This document shows, one piece after another, positions 17,924-26,265 of a stretch of 64,000 nucleotides of DNA (position 1 is its first letter; every line of letters begins with the position of its first letter). Position numbers and translations under genes: made by a program. Below the pieces are notes generated by a model that ran no database searches, had not been told where the DNA came from, and saw only the letters and a program-made list of their open reading frames with translations. Source of the DNA: Bacillota bacterium (GTDB lineage: Bacteria > Bacillota > Sulfobacillia > JAJZYS01 > JAJYTV01); contig JAJZAT010000015.1 in assembly GCA_021799275.1 (NCBI GenBank), positions 1 to 64,000 on the forward strand. The letters are read 5' to 3'.

Positions 17924-18958
17924 ATGGCGACGACCGTCGCAGCCTTTCAGGCGTCGGACTACAAAGAGCTCGAGGCACTGGCACACGAGAGTCCGGACAC
18001 CGGAATGGCGCACTTCACCGCGGAGCACCTGGTGCCACCGGACGAAGCGGACACGGAGCTCGGCCTCGACACGCAACTCTTTGTGGCACGGGTCGACGGT
18101 GCGCTGGCAGGTGCCGCGGACGTGAGCTACGCGCACATCTGGTACGAGGGCGAGCTGAGGCCCGCGGCCATGTTCGGCAGCCTCATGGTGCATCCCCGCT
18201 ACCGGCGCCGAGGCGTCGCATCGGCGCTTGCGAGCCACCGCGTCGAGGCGGCGCGTCAGCGCTTCGGCCCGGACGTCATCCTGCTCGCGAACATCCAGGA
18301 AGGAAACATCGGCGCCCAGCGCACCGCCGCCAAGTGGCGCACGGCGGAAAGCCGTCCGTTCATCACCGCTACCGCACCTATGCGCCCGGCCCCTGCGCCG
18401 ACTGGAGCATACACCGTACGCGCCGCTACGTTTGCGGATGTCGATGAGATCGCCGACGGGTTAAAGGCGTTCTATCAAGGCGCGAACTTCTACCGGAGGC
18501 AGAGTCCCGAGACGCTCCGCGCGTGGGTCGCGTCGCCCCTACCCTCACCGCCGCGCAGCTATCTCGTGGCCACCGACACAAGGGGCCGCATCGCCGCGGG
18601 TCTCGGGATCACGCATCTCTACCGCTACCTGGCTCACCGACTCGTCGACATGCCGCTCTGGATGCGGGCGCTGAACGTCGTCTTCCGCGAGATCCCCGAG
18701 GGCGGGGTGCTGCGCGAGGCCGATCTGCGAATCGTCCACTGGGAGGACGGTGTCGCCGCAGCGCATCAGCTCTGGCAGGCGGTTCGTGGTGGAATGGTCG
18801 GCAACGCGAACACGCTGCTCTTCTCCTACGACCCGCAGGGCCCCTTGGCGCCCCTTGCCGCGCGGCTCGGCCTAAAAAGCGGTGTGCGCTTGCGAGCGGC
18901 TGTCCGCGCCGACAGGCCGCCTGGCCCCGACCACCCGCTGGCGCCCTGGGTCCTGTAG
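17924..18958 (+). CDS. GNAT acetyltransferase with an extra C-terminal domain
   Basis: The 344-residue protein has a GNAT domain in its first 150 residues: MVHPRYRRRGVASAL is the acetyl-CoA loop and strand. A second domain at 165-300 has its own GNAT-like strand order but lacks a clear acetyl-CoA loop. Such tandem GNAT proteins acetylate amines or amino acids; the substrate cannot be read from sequence. The ATG follows GAGGGGGAATC. The gene stands alone and is closed by a perfect hairpin after its stop. Confidence 0.75.
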   Translation: MATTVAAFQASDYKELEALAHESPDTGMAHFTAEHLVPPDEADTELGLDTQLFVARVDGALAGAADVSYAHIWYEGELRPAAMFGSLMVHPRYRRRGVASALASHRVEAARQRFGPDVILLANIQEGNIGAQRTAAKWRTAESRPFITATAPMRPAPAPTGAYTVRAATFADVDEIADGLKAFYQGANFYRRQSPETLRAWVASPLPSPPRSYLVATDTRGRIAAGLGITHLYRYLAHRLVDMPLWMRALNVVFREIPEGGVLREADLRIVHWEDGVAAAHQLWQAVRGGMVGNANTLLFSYDPQGPLAPLAARLGLKSGVRLRAAVRADRPPGPDHPLAPWVL

Positions 18959-18977
18959 TCGCGGGGAGAGAGCTGCC

Positions 18978-19015
18978 GCGCCACGCCCATGCCCCCGCAG
19001 GCATGGGCGTGGCGC
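18978..19015 (+). terminator. 16-bp perfect hairpin after the GNAT gene
   Basis: GCGCCACGCCCATGCC pairs exactly with GGCATGGGCGTGGCGC across a 6-base loop. It is followed by TTGAT rather than a long U-run. Confidence 0.7.
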
Positions 19016-19155
19016 TTGATCTGGGCAAGGAGCCATGCGGGTTCTGCTGCCGGGCGCGGACGCCGATCAAGTCGGCCGTCCCTCTTTCCTACCCGAAGCA
19101 GTCTATTGCGCCAAATAGGCAGGTGCCCGCTGCATAGCGCTTCAACGACTGCCTC

Positions 19156-19184
19156 TTACCCTGATTAGGGACAAATTGTATACT
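19156..19184 (+). promoter_or_regulatory. Candidate sigma-A promoter of the polyprenyl-pentose cassette
   Basis: TATACT at 19179-19184 is a near-consensus -10, with TTACCC 17 bases upstream as a weak -35. The AT-rich stretch stands out from the GC-rich surroundings and precedes the first cassette gene by 42 bases. Confidence 0.45.
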
Positions 19185-19226
19185 CGGATCAGAATCCTCA
19201 TGTGATCCTAGGGAAAGTGGCATAGC

Positions 19227-20978
19227 ATGAGCACCAGTCGACCAACGCGCCGCCTTAGCGGCAATACGCAAAAAGGCGGGAAATGGGTGCCGAAGCACCT
19301 TAGGACGCGCAGGCGCCGTGTGCGACCGCTGCGCCTCGTCATCGCCCTGGCGATCGTGGCCGTGCTCCTCACCATCCTCCTTCGACCCACCCTCCCGAGT
19401 GCCGCCGCCGCCACCGTAGACCCAGGCCTGCCGCAACTGGTCGAGCGGGCGCTGCCGAAGGACGTTCACCTCCTGCTCGCGAACGGCAAGCCGCTCGTCG
19501 TGTCCCTGGGCGAGGGCAGCGAGCCGACATCGGCCCTGATCGACGCGAACGTCAAGGGCGGCGCGCCGCATGTCTACGAAGTGCAGCTTACATGGCATGG
19601 CAGCAAGCTCGCGTCCGCGCAACTTGGCAAGGCCCTGCAGGTTGGGCCCGGCACCTCCGACTACGGCCTCGGCGCCGCAGGCGGTTTCGCCTACTACGCC
19701 ACCGCCGTGGCGGGCCAGTTCCAGACCGTCACCCTGACGAAGAACGGCCTTGCTCGCTGGCTCTTCGCCCTCAGCGCGCCCGCGGGCCGCATCCGGCTGA
19801 CGCCGAGCGGGACAAGGCTATGGGTGGAGTTCGACGTCCACCGCACCTGGCGCCAGGGATCCATCGCCTTGAGCCAGGTCGCGCCGCGCAGTTCGTCTCC
19901 TGCCCTGGCCGCCGTGCAGAGTCAGGTGGCGAATGGCAATTCGCTCTTCATCCGGCTGGTCGAAGGTGTGCGCCAGTATTTCGGCAGCGGCATCGTAGCA
20001 GCCATCGAGGACGCCTACTACAACCTCGCGGATAGCGTGCAGCGCGTCTATTACCACACCACGGGCCAGCGGGCGCAGACGCCGAGCCTGGCGGTGGTTC
20101 GCCCGCTGGCGGTCCAGGCCAGCGTGGAAGCGGCGGCGCTGCCCAAGAACATCGTTCTGCCACAGAGTTGGCCCAAGGCCGCGGGCGAGGGGGTCTGGCA
20201 GCCCGTCGGGCCGCTCGTCGGGGGACATCCGGCGATGGAGGAGACCTTCCTCCATCCCGACCCCCAGCGGCCGTGGGCCACGTCGTACCTCGTCTGGATC
20301 GATCCGCGGGCGCTCAAGGTGCACTACCAGACGGGTCTCGGCGAGCCGGTGAGCGCGTCCGGCGTCCACGGCAGCGGCATGCTGCCGACTGATCCCGCGG
20401 TCGCGAGCCACGTCGTCGCCGCCTTCAACGCGGGCTTCAAGAGCGAGAGCACGAACTTCGGCGCGATGATGAACGGGGAGACGCTCGACCCACCCGTTCC
20501 GGGCGTGGCGACGTTCGCCATCTATCAGGGAGGCCAAGTCGCGCTCGGCGCCTGGGGCAGCCGGGCGGTGCCGGAGAAGGGACTCGTCTCGTTTCGACAG
20601 AATCTGCCCCTTATCGTGGATCATGGCCAGTTGAGCCCCTTGCTCGGGGATCCTCAGGCGTGGGGCGTCGTGGTGGGCAATTCCACGTACGTGTGGCGAT
20701 CGGGGCTGGGCATCACGCCTTCGGGAGATCTCGTCTACGCGGCCGGCAACCCGCTTTCCGCGTACACCCTGGCCGACACGCTGGTGGCGGCCGGTGCGCT
20801 GCGGGCCATGCAGCTCGACATCAACTCCTACTGGATCACCTTCAACTTCTACCGGTGGGTGGCGCAAGGGAGCGGCGGGTACCTCGTCGGCACGAAGCTG
20901 ACGCCAGCGATCGAGCGCCCCGCAAACCGGTACCTGACGCCGGACACCCGAGACTTCTTCTACCTGACGACACCTTGA
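19227..20978 (+). CDS. Membrane-anchored phosphodiester glycosidase-domain protein
   Basis: The 583-residue protein has a basic N-terminus and one membrane helix (about 35-55), so the bulk lies outside the cell. The last 230 residues match the phosphodiester glycosidase (NAGPA) domain: VVAAFNAGFK, then GVVVGNSTYVWRSGLG, DLVYAAGN, and the aspartate in AMQLDINSYW. NAGPA-type domains remove sugars joined through a phosphodiester. The gene starts the DprE-like cassette, and the next start is 36 bases after its stop. It may release or transfer pentose from a polyprenyl-phosphoryl or wall-polymer phosphodiester. The middle 250 residues are unassigned. Confidence 0.78.
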   Translation: MSTSRPTRRLSGNTQKGGKWVPKHLRTRRRRVRPLRLVIALAIVAVLLTILLRPTLPSAAAATVDPGLPQLVERALPKDVHLLLANGKPLVVSLGEGSEPTSALIDANVKGGAPHVYEVQLTWHGSKLASAQLGKALQVGPGTSDYGLGAAGGFAYYATAVAGQFQTVTLTKNGLARWLFALSAPAGRIRLTPSGTRLWVEFDVHRTWRQGSIALSQVAPRSSSPALAAVQSQVANGNSLFIRLVEGVRQYFGSGIVAAIEDAYYNLADSVQRVYYHTTGQRAQTPSLAVVRPLAVQASVEAAALPKNIVLPQSWPKAAGEGVWQPVGPLVGGHPAMEETFLHPDPQRPWATSYLVWIDPRALKVHYQTGLGEPVSASGVHGSGMLPTDPAVASHVVAAFNAGFKSESTNFGAMMNGETLDPPVPGVATFAIYQGGQVALGAWGSRAVPEKGLVSFRQNLPLIVDHGQLSPLLGDPQAWGVVVGNSTYVWRSGLGITPSGDLVYAAGNPLSAYTLADTLVAAGALRAMQLDINSYWITFNFYRWVAQGSGGYLVGTKLTPAIERPANRYLTPDTRDFFYLTTP

Positions 20979-21014
20979 TGCCCTTCGGGGCGGTGCGGAA
21001 AGCGGTGCAATGCC

Positions 21015-22367
21015 TTGTCGGCTAGTGAGGCAGGTCGAACACTCGAGATCGCGGGCTGGGGACATGCGGTGCGCCAAAGAGCGGAGGTGCTGCGGCCCGA
21101 GCAGCAGGGTCGCCTCGGCGAGGCACTCCGCGGCCAGGGCATCGCCCGGGGTCTCGGCAGGGCGTACGGCGACGCCACCCTCTCGCAGGGCAGGGTTTGG
21201 CAGACAACGCGTCTCAGCCGCATGCTGTCGCTGAGCGAGGACGGCCTCCTGACCGCGGAGGCGGGCGTCTCCCTCGGCGACATCGTGCGCACCTTCCTGC
21301 CGCGCGGCTGGACCCTGCCGGTGACGCCGGGCACCCAGTGGGTGACGCTCGGTGGCGCGGTGGCGGCCGACGTGCACGGCAAGAACCATCATGCCGCCGG
21401 TACCTTCGGCCAGCACGTCAAGGAACTCGTCCTGCTCACGGCCGACGGGCAGCTAAGGCGCATCTCGCCCGAACAGCAGGGCGAGCTCTTCTGGGCCACC
21501 GTCGGCGGCATGGGCCTGACCGGCGTCATCGTCGAGGTGACGGTGCAGCTCGTGCCCGCCGAGACCGGCTACATAAGCGTCGACTACGTCCGTACAGGGG
21601 GCCTCGAGGAGACGCTCGAATGGTTTTCCGGCCACGACCGGCAGTATCCCTACACCGTCGCCTGGATCGACGGACTGAAGGAGGGCCAGGGGCTCGGCCG
21701 CGCCGTGCTGATGGGCGGCCGGATGACGGGATCCCGCGAACTCAGGCCGGGCGAACCCAGGTATCCGATGCCCCGCGGTGCCGTCCGCGTGCCGTTCGAA
21801 TTCCCGAAGGGCAGTCTGAGCCTGCCTGTAGGACGAGCCTTCAACGCCGTCTACTACGGCATGCACCGTCCCCGCCAGAACGCCCGCGAGCCGTGGTGGA
21901 AGTTCTTTTACCCGCTCGATGTCGCCGACGAGTGGTACCGGCTCTATGGGCGGGCCGGATTCGCCCAGTACCAGGGCGTCTACCCGCCTGAGGTGGGGCT
22001 CGGGGAGATCCGCGCCATCCTGCGCCGCATCCACGCGGCGCGCCACCCGAACTTCCTCGGCGTGCTGAAGCGCATGGGGCCGGCGTCGCCCGGCATGCTC
22101 TCGTTCCCCCGCGAGGGGCTCACCCTGGCGCTTGACCTCCCGGTGCAGGGCGAGGGGACCCTGCGCCTCTTCCAGGACCTCTACGCCATGACGGCGGACT
22201 ACGGCGGGCGGGTCTACCTGGCGAAGGACGCCTTCCTGAGCCCCTCGATGTTCCGCCGCATGTACCCGGGCTGGGAAGCCTTCCTGGGCGTCAAGGCCAA
22301 GGTGGACCCGCAGGGCATGTTCCGCTCCCTGCTCTCGCAGCGTGTCGGGCTCGGGGAGGTGCGCTAG
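21015..22367 (+). CDS. dprE1: DprE1-like FAD-dependent polyprenylphosphoryl-ribose oxidase
   Basis: This 450-residue flavoprotein carries the DprE1 pattern: RGLGRAYGD, VTPGTQWVTLGG, HGKNHHAAGTFG and FWATVGGMGLTG in the FAD domain. A substrate domain ends with GGRVYLAKD and KVDPQGMF. In mycobacteria DprE1 oxidises the 2'-hydroxyl of decaprenylphosphoryl-ribose, the first half of epimerisation to the arabinose donor. Next to it are a DprE2-like reductase and a DPPR-synthase-like UbiA protein, which makes this role much more likely than a generic aldonolactone oxidase. Around residue 375 the sequence is LTLALDLP, where the benzothiazinone-reactive cysteine sits in M. tuberculosis. The start is probably TTG 21015; no strong ribosome-binding site is seen. 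Confidence 0.85.
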   Translation: MSASEAGRTLEIAGWGHAVRQRAEVLRPEQQGRLGEALRGQGIARGLGRAYGDATLSQGRVWQTTRLSRMLSLSEDGLLTAEAGVSLGDIVRTFLPRGWTLPVTPGTQWVTLGGAVAADVHGKNHHAAGTFGQHVKELVLLTADGQLRRISPEQQGELFWATVGGMGLTGVIVEVTVQLVPAETGYISVDYVRTGGLEETLEWFSGHDRQYPYTVAWIDGLKEGQGLGRAVLMGGRMTGSRELRPGEPRYPMPRGAVRVPFEFPKGSLSLPVGRAFNAVYYGMHRPRQNAREPWWKFFYPLDVADEWYRLYGRAGFAQYQGVYPPEVGLGEIRAILRRIHAARHPNFLGVLKRMGPASPGMLSFPREGLTLALDLPVQGEGTLRLFQDLYAMTADYGGRVYLAKDAFLSPSMFRRMYPGWEAFLGVKAKVDPQGMFRSLLSQRVGLGEVR

Positions 22368-23096
22368 ATGCCCTCCGGCCGCATCGCCATCCTCGGTGCC
22401 ACCTCGACCATTGGGCGCGCCATCGCGGCCGAGTACGCGCGCACTGGGCAGAACCTCCTGCTCTGCGGGCGCTCGCTCGGCGAGGTGGAGCGCGTGGCGC
22501 AGGACCTCAGCCTGCGCTACGGAGTCGCCGCCGAGGCCTGCCTGCTCGACCCCGACCTCCCGGACTACCCGCAGGTGCTCTGGCGTCTCGAGGGCGGGCG
22601 GCCGCTCGGGGGCGTCGTCTGGGCGATCGGCACGATGTCGGCCGCCGCCGGGGGCGGCGGTCCCGACGAGATCCGCGCGAGTACCTGGGTGAATTTCGGC
22701 GCCGCCGTGGCGGCGATCGAGGGCCTCCTGCCGGCCGTGGATCCGAAGGGTTTCATTGTGCTCCTGTCCTCGGTGGCCGGCGAGCGCGGCCGCAGGAAGA
22801 ACTACGTCTACGGTGCCGCGAAGGCGGCCCTCACCACCTACGGCCAGGGTCTCAATCACCGCCTCGCGGGCCGCGGGCCGCGTGTCACCGTGGTGCAGCT
22901 CGGCGTCGTCGACAGCCAGATGACCTGGGGCATGTCCGGCGGGCCTGCGGGAGCGGATCCCGAGCAGGTGGCGCGGGCGATCGTCCAGGCGGTGCGCGCC
23001 GGCAAGGGACGGGTGCATGTGCCGGCCGTCTGGGGACCGATCATGTTCCTGCTGCGCCTCGTGCCGGAGAGCGTCTTCAACCGCCTGCAGGTCTAG
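22368..23096 (+). CDS. dprE2: DprE2-like short-chain dehydrogenase
   Basis: The 242-residue SDR starts one base after the dprE1 stop. It has the NAD(P) loop GATSTIGRAIA, the catalytic serine in LLSSVAG, and the Tyr-x-x-x-Lys pair in YGAAKAAL. In the mycobacterial pathway DprE2 reduces the 2'-keto intermediate made by DprE1 to the arabino form. Family members are about 250 residues. The abutting gene order DprE1-DprE2 is the one known from mycobacteria. Taken alone it would be called a general SDR, so the function rests on context. Confidence 0.85.
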   Translation: MPSGRIAILGATSTIGRAIAAEYARTGQNLLLCGRSLGEVERVAQDLSLRYGVAAEACLLDPDLPDYPQVLWRLEGGRPLGGVVWAIGTMSAAAGGGGPDEIRASTWVNFGAAVAAIEGLLPAVDPKGFIVLLSSVAGERGRRKNYVYGAAKAALTTYGQGLNHRLAGRGPRVTVVQLGVVDSQMTWGMSGGPAGADPEQVARAIVQAVRAGKGRVHVPAVWGPIMFLLRLVPESVFNRLQV

Positions 23097-23109
23097 GGGA
23101 GGGTTGACC

Positions 23110-24027
23110 ATGGCGAACGCGGAGCTGCAGATCGGCGGGATCCCCGCGGAGATCGGGCAGGGCAAGGGACTCTGGCGCCTGATGCGCCCGCGCCAGTGGA
23201 TCAAGAACCTCCTCGTCTTCGCGCCGCTGATCTTCGCCCAGGACTTCCTGCGCCTCAGGGACCTGCTGCCGGTCGCCCTGGCCTTTCTCGCCTTCTGCCT
23301 GCTCTCGAGCGCCGTCTACATCGCGAACGACTGGCGCGATCGCGACGAGGACCGCCGCCACCCCAAGAAGCGGCGGAGGCCTCTCGCCAGCGGACAGGTC
23401 TCGCTCCGGGCGGCCGGCGCCCTCCTCGCCGTGCTGCTGGCTCTGGGCCTTGGGCTTGCCCTGCTGAGCGGCCCCTGGGTCCTCCTCGTCGCAGGACTCT
23501 TCCTGCTGGTCAACGTGCTCTACACCTACCTCCTCAAGTCGCAACTCTTTCTCGACGCCTTCGGCATCTCCGCGGGGTTCATGCTGCGGGCCCTCGCGGG
23601 GGCCGTCGCGATCGGCGTCGCGTTCTCGCCCTGGCTCTTCGCGCTCGTCCTGCTGCTCACGCTTTTCCTGGCCTTCGGCAAGCGGCGCAGCGAACTGAGG
23701 GCCTCTTCGGCGCCTGAGCAGCATCGCGAGGTGCTCGGGCGCTACACGGCGCCACTTCTCGACCAGATTCTCGGCGTGCTCGTCTCGAGCATGATCGCCG
23801 TCTACGCGATCTACGCGTTCGACCAGCCCCTGCATGCGCACGCGTTCATGCTGACGATCCCCTTCGTCATCTACGGCCTCTTCCGCTACCTCTACCTGCT
23901 CTCCGCGAACGACCGCGAGAATCCGGACGAGCTCCTCGTGACCGATTGGCCGACGCTCGTCAACCTTGGCCTCTGGGCCGTCACGGTCGTCGTCATGCTG
24001 GTGCTGAACCGGCAGGGTGTCGTGTGA
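23110..24027 (+). CDS. UbiA-family polyprenyl-phosphate phosphoribosyltransferase-like protein
   Basis: The 305-residue protein has about eight membrane helices. The first aspartate motif is NDWRDRDED, near residue 75, followed by RRRPLASG; the second loop holds YTYLLKS and LDAFG. This set fits DPPR synthase (Rv3806c/UbiA), which joins PRPP to decaprenyl phosphate, rather than the ubiquinone-type enzymes. The N-terminal RPRQWIKN motif is also typical. It starts 13 bases after dprE2 with AGGGGAGGG before the ATG. It should supply the substrate for DprE1, with the 5'-phosphate still to be removed. Confidence 0.85.
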   Translation: MANAELQIGGIPAEIGQGKGLWRLMRPRQWIKNLLVFAPLIFAQDFLRLRDLLPVALAFLAFCLLSSAVYIANDWRDRDEDRRHPKKRRRPLASGQVSLRAAGALLAVLLALGLGLALLSGPWVLLVAGLFLLVNVLYTYLLKSQLFLDAFGISAGFMLRALAGAVAIGVAFSPWLFALVLLLTLFLAFGKRRSELRASSAPEQHREVLGRYTAPLLDQILGVLVSSMIAVYAIYAFDQPLHAHAFMLTIPFVIYGLFRYLYLLSANDRENPDELLVTDWPTLVNLGLWAVTVVVMLVLNRQGVV

Positions 24028-24530
24028 AGCGGTACCTCATCTCCGTGCCAAGCGTCGGTGACGTCCCGCTGCGCCAGCTCATGGATGTAGGCGTGCGCGG
24101 ACTCATCTTCGACCTCGACAACACGCTCGTCAGGCCGCACAGCGACGAGGTGCCCACCGCAACGGCGCGCCTCCTGAGGGAGGCACAGGAGCTGGGCCTT
24201 GCCACCGTGATCGTCTCGAACGGCAGGGCGGCCCGCGTGGAGCGGCTAGGGCGGCGCATGGGGATTTCGGTCGTCGCGAAGGCGCGCAAGCCCTTCGCCG
24301 CCGCCTACCGCAAGGGGCTCGCCGTGCTCAGGCTCCCGAGCGGCCAGGTGGCCGCCATCGGCGACCACTTCCTCACCGATGGGCTCGGGGCCCTGCGCCA
24401 GGGCATGCCGCTGGTGCTTGTCGATCCGATCAGCCGGGAGGAGGACTTCCTGGTGTGGGCGGCGCGCCCCGTCGACTTCATCCTGCGGCGGCTGCTCCTC
24501 AGGGGTGGGCGCGGCCCGTCGGGCGCCTAG
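24024..24530 (+). CDS. YqeG/Gep4-family HAD phosphatase
   Basis: The 168-residue HAD IIIA protein has nucleophile motif FDLDNTL near residue 31, VSNGR as motif II, KARKPF with the motif III lysine, and GDHFLTDG as motif IV. Yeast Gep4 and related YqeG proteins dephosphorylate a membrane lipid (phosphatidylglycerol phosphate). The GTG start overlaps the UbiA stop, so the gene belongs to the cassette. It therefore may remove the 5'-phosphate of polyprenylphosphoryl-phosphoribose, a step done by a PAP2-type enzyme in mycobacteria. Phosphatidylglycerophosphatase is the alternative. It converges with the methyltransferase gene, overlapping by 4 bases. Confidence 0.82.
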   Translation: MKRYLISVPSVGDVPLRQLMDVGVRGLIFDLDNTLVRPHSDEVPTATARLLREAQELGLATVIVSNGRAARVERLGRRMGISVVAKARKPFAAAYRKGLAVLRLPSGQVAAIGDHFLTDGLGALRQGMPLVLVDPISREEDFLVWAARPVDFILRRLLLRGGRGPSGA

Positions 24531-25333
24531 GCGACGGCGCACGCGAGGAACATCGGCAGTATGAGGCAGAGGCGGCCACGCTCGCTGCGCTCGCGCTGCT
24601 CCTGAAGCCAGGCGTCGGCCACGCCCTCTGCGACGGCGCCGGAACCGAGGCCGGCCTGCAGCGCCGCTGCCAGCAGCGGCTGAGCCTCCTCATAACTCGT
24701 CAGGACGTGCGTCAGCACCGAGATGCGGACGTCGTGAAAGCCCGCGTCGTGCAAGAGGGCGTAGAAGCGCCGCCCGATCCACGGATTGGCGACGGTGCCG
24801 GCCATCGCGAGCTTCAGGGTCTGGGTCAGCTCGATATTGTCCGCGTCGACCGTCCACAGCTCGTAGTCGAGGTCGAGGAGCGCGATGCGGCCGCCGGGCC
24901 TCAGGACCCGCCGCGCCTCGCTCAAGGCCTTGGCCGGCTCGTGCAGGTGCTCGAAGACGCGCTCGGCGCGGTAGCCGTCCTGGCTCCGGTCCGCGAACGG
25001 CAGGGCGGCCGCGGCGGCGTGGCAGAATTCCGCTCCCGGCACCTTGCGCCGTGCGTGCTCCTCCATATTGCGGCTCGCGTCGACGCCGACCGCCTCGATG
25101 CCGCGCTCTCGCAGCAGCCCGACCGCCGTGCCCGGGCCGCAGCCGATCTCGAGCATGCGCTGGCCAGGCGCGAGGGCGAGGCGAGCGAAGGACTCCTCCC
25201 GCACCGCCTCGAGCCAGCCGAGCTGCTCAACCTGCTCCAGGAAGGCGATAAACTGACCTGGGTCTTGGCTCGCGTCAATATTGCTGAAGTGGCTGATGTC
25301 GATGGGACGACCGGTGCTTGTGGCGTCGCTCAA
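24527..25333 (-). CDS. SAM-dependent methyltransferase, class I
   Basis: The 268-residue protein has motif I MLEIGCGPGTAVGLL near residue 54, the acidic loop GVDASR, a post-I ALPFADRS segment and motif III VLRPGGRIALLDLDYE. This is the UbiE/MenG-like methyltransferase_11 fold. The substrate cannot be read. The TTG start follows GGAGGAGAGGT. The upstream gene is alkA-like tag, ending only five bases away, so the two may share a transcript. Its C-terminus overlaps that of the HAD phosphatase on the other strand. Confidence 0.82.
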   Translation of the reverse strand: MSDATSTGRPIDISHFSNIDASQDPGQFIAFLEQVEQLGWLEAVREESFARLALAPGQRMLEIGCGPGTAVGLLRERGIEAVGVDASRNMEEHARRKVPGAEFCHAAAAALPFADRSQDGYRAERVFEHLHEPAKALSEARRVLRPGGRIALLDLDYELWTVDADNIELTQTLKLAMAGTVANPWIGRRFYALLHDAGFHDVRISVLTHVLTSYEEAQPLLAAALQAGLGSGAVAEGVADAWLQEQRERSERGRLCLILPMFLACAVA

Positions 25334-25338
25334 GGCGG

Positions 25339-25923
25339 CTACCTCTCCTCCTCGTGGATGTGGGCGAGCTCGTCGTGGCGGAAGCAGTCCACGACATGGT
25401 CCATGACCATGCCAGTGGCCTGCATGAATGCGTAGCAGATCGTCGGCCCGACGAAGCGCAGGCCCTCGCGGCGCAAGGTACGGCTGAGGGTCCGGGAAAC
25501 GTCGGTCTCCGCGGGGACATCCTCCACCCGTGTCCAGTGGTTCACCTGCGGCGCCCCGCCGACCAACGCCCAGAGATAGTCGGAGAACGATCCTGTGCGT
25601 TCCTGGATCTCGAGCACCAGGCGGGCATTCTCGACCGCGGCCTCGACCTTCCTCAGGTTGCGGACGATGCCGCGATCGAGCATCAGCAGCTCGATATCTT
25701 CCTTCGAGAAGGCCGCCACCTTTGCGGGGACGAAGCCCATGAACGCCCGGCGGTAGTCTTCCCGGCGGTGAAGAATCGTCCGCCAGCTCAGCCCCGCCTG
25801 CGCACCCTCGAGGCAGAGGAATTCGAAGAGACGAAGATCGTCGTAGACCGGAACGCCCCACTCGCGATCGTGGTACTGGGCATAGAGCGGGTCGTCCGGC
25901 GGAACCCAGGCGCAGCGGCGCAC
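25339..25923 (-). CDS. tag: DNA-3-methyladenine glycosylase I
   Basis: Tag excises 3-methyladenine from alkylated DNA. The 194-residue length fits the family. It begins with RRCAW and contains YHDREWGVP, whose cysteine and histidine, with the C-terminal H and C of DHVVDCFRH, form the zinc snap of Tag. The catalytic core GLSWRTIL is present, along with FVGPTICYAFMQA. The GTG at 25923 follows GGGGGG at 9-base spacing and matches the usual start, two codons before the first zinc cysteine. Confidence 0.93.
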   Translation of the reverse strand: MRRCAWVPPDDPLYAQYHDREWGVPVYDDLRLFEFLCLEGAQAGLSWRTILHRREDYRRAFMGFVPAKVAAFSKEDIELLMLDRGIVRNLRKVEAAVENARLVLEIQERTGSFSDYLWALVGGAPQVNHWTRVEDVPAETDVSRTLSRTLRREGLRFVGPTICYAFMQATGMVMDHVVDCFRHDELAHIHEEER

Positions 25924-26265
25924 GCAAAAATCCCCCCGCCCGTTACTTGTCCGCGGCGCGGGCTCGCACCTGCAGGGAATGCACGAACACGGCCGCGCGC
26001 GGCCGCCGTTTGGCGCCGCGCGCAAGTCGCTTCGTGGAACTGACGCTGGGGGCTGGCCATGGTGGCCGTCGCGCCGGGCGGAACGTCGATTGCGTCCCGC
26101 CCGCTTCTCGCCGCCGTCGCCACCTCGGTCGCGTGGAGCGGGACCGCATGCATCAAGCGGGAGGGCTCGACGGGAAGGTCCGCCCGCAGCAGTGTACAGC
26201 ATAATGCCGGGAACCATCTGCCGCATCGTCCAATTGCTGCGGTCCACTGTTCCCAGGACGCGCTG
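25924..26265. other. Intergenic region between tag and the Tad genes
   Basis: About 340 bases hold no recognisable gene on either strand. A perfect palindrome GGCCGCGCGCGGCC lies at 25991-26004 and may act as a terminator for the minus-strand Tad operon or simply reflect base composition. No sigma-A promoter for tag stands out. Confidence 0.4.

Noticed and set aside
21015-24530. Evidence that the organism is an actinobacterium
   Set aside because: The DprE-like cassette alone would suggest it, but the yab/spoVT order, Veg, SpoVT and the metG T-box arrangement point to Bacillota.
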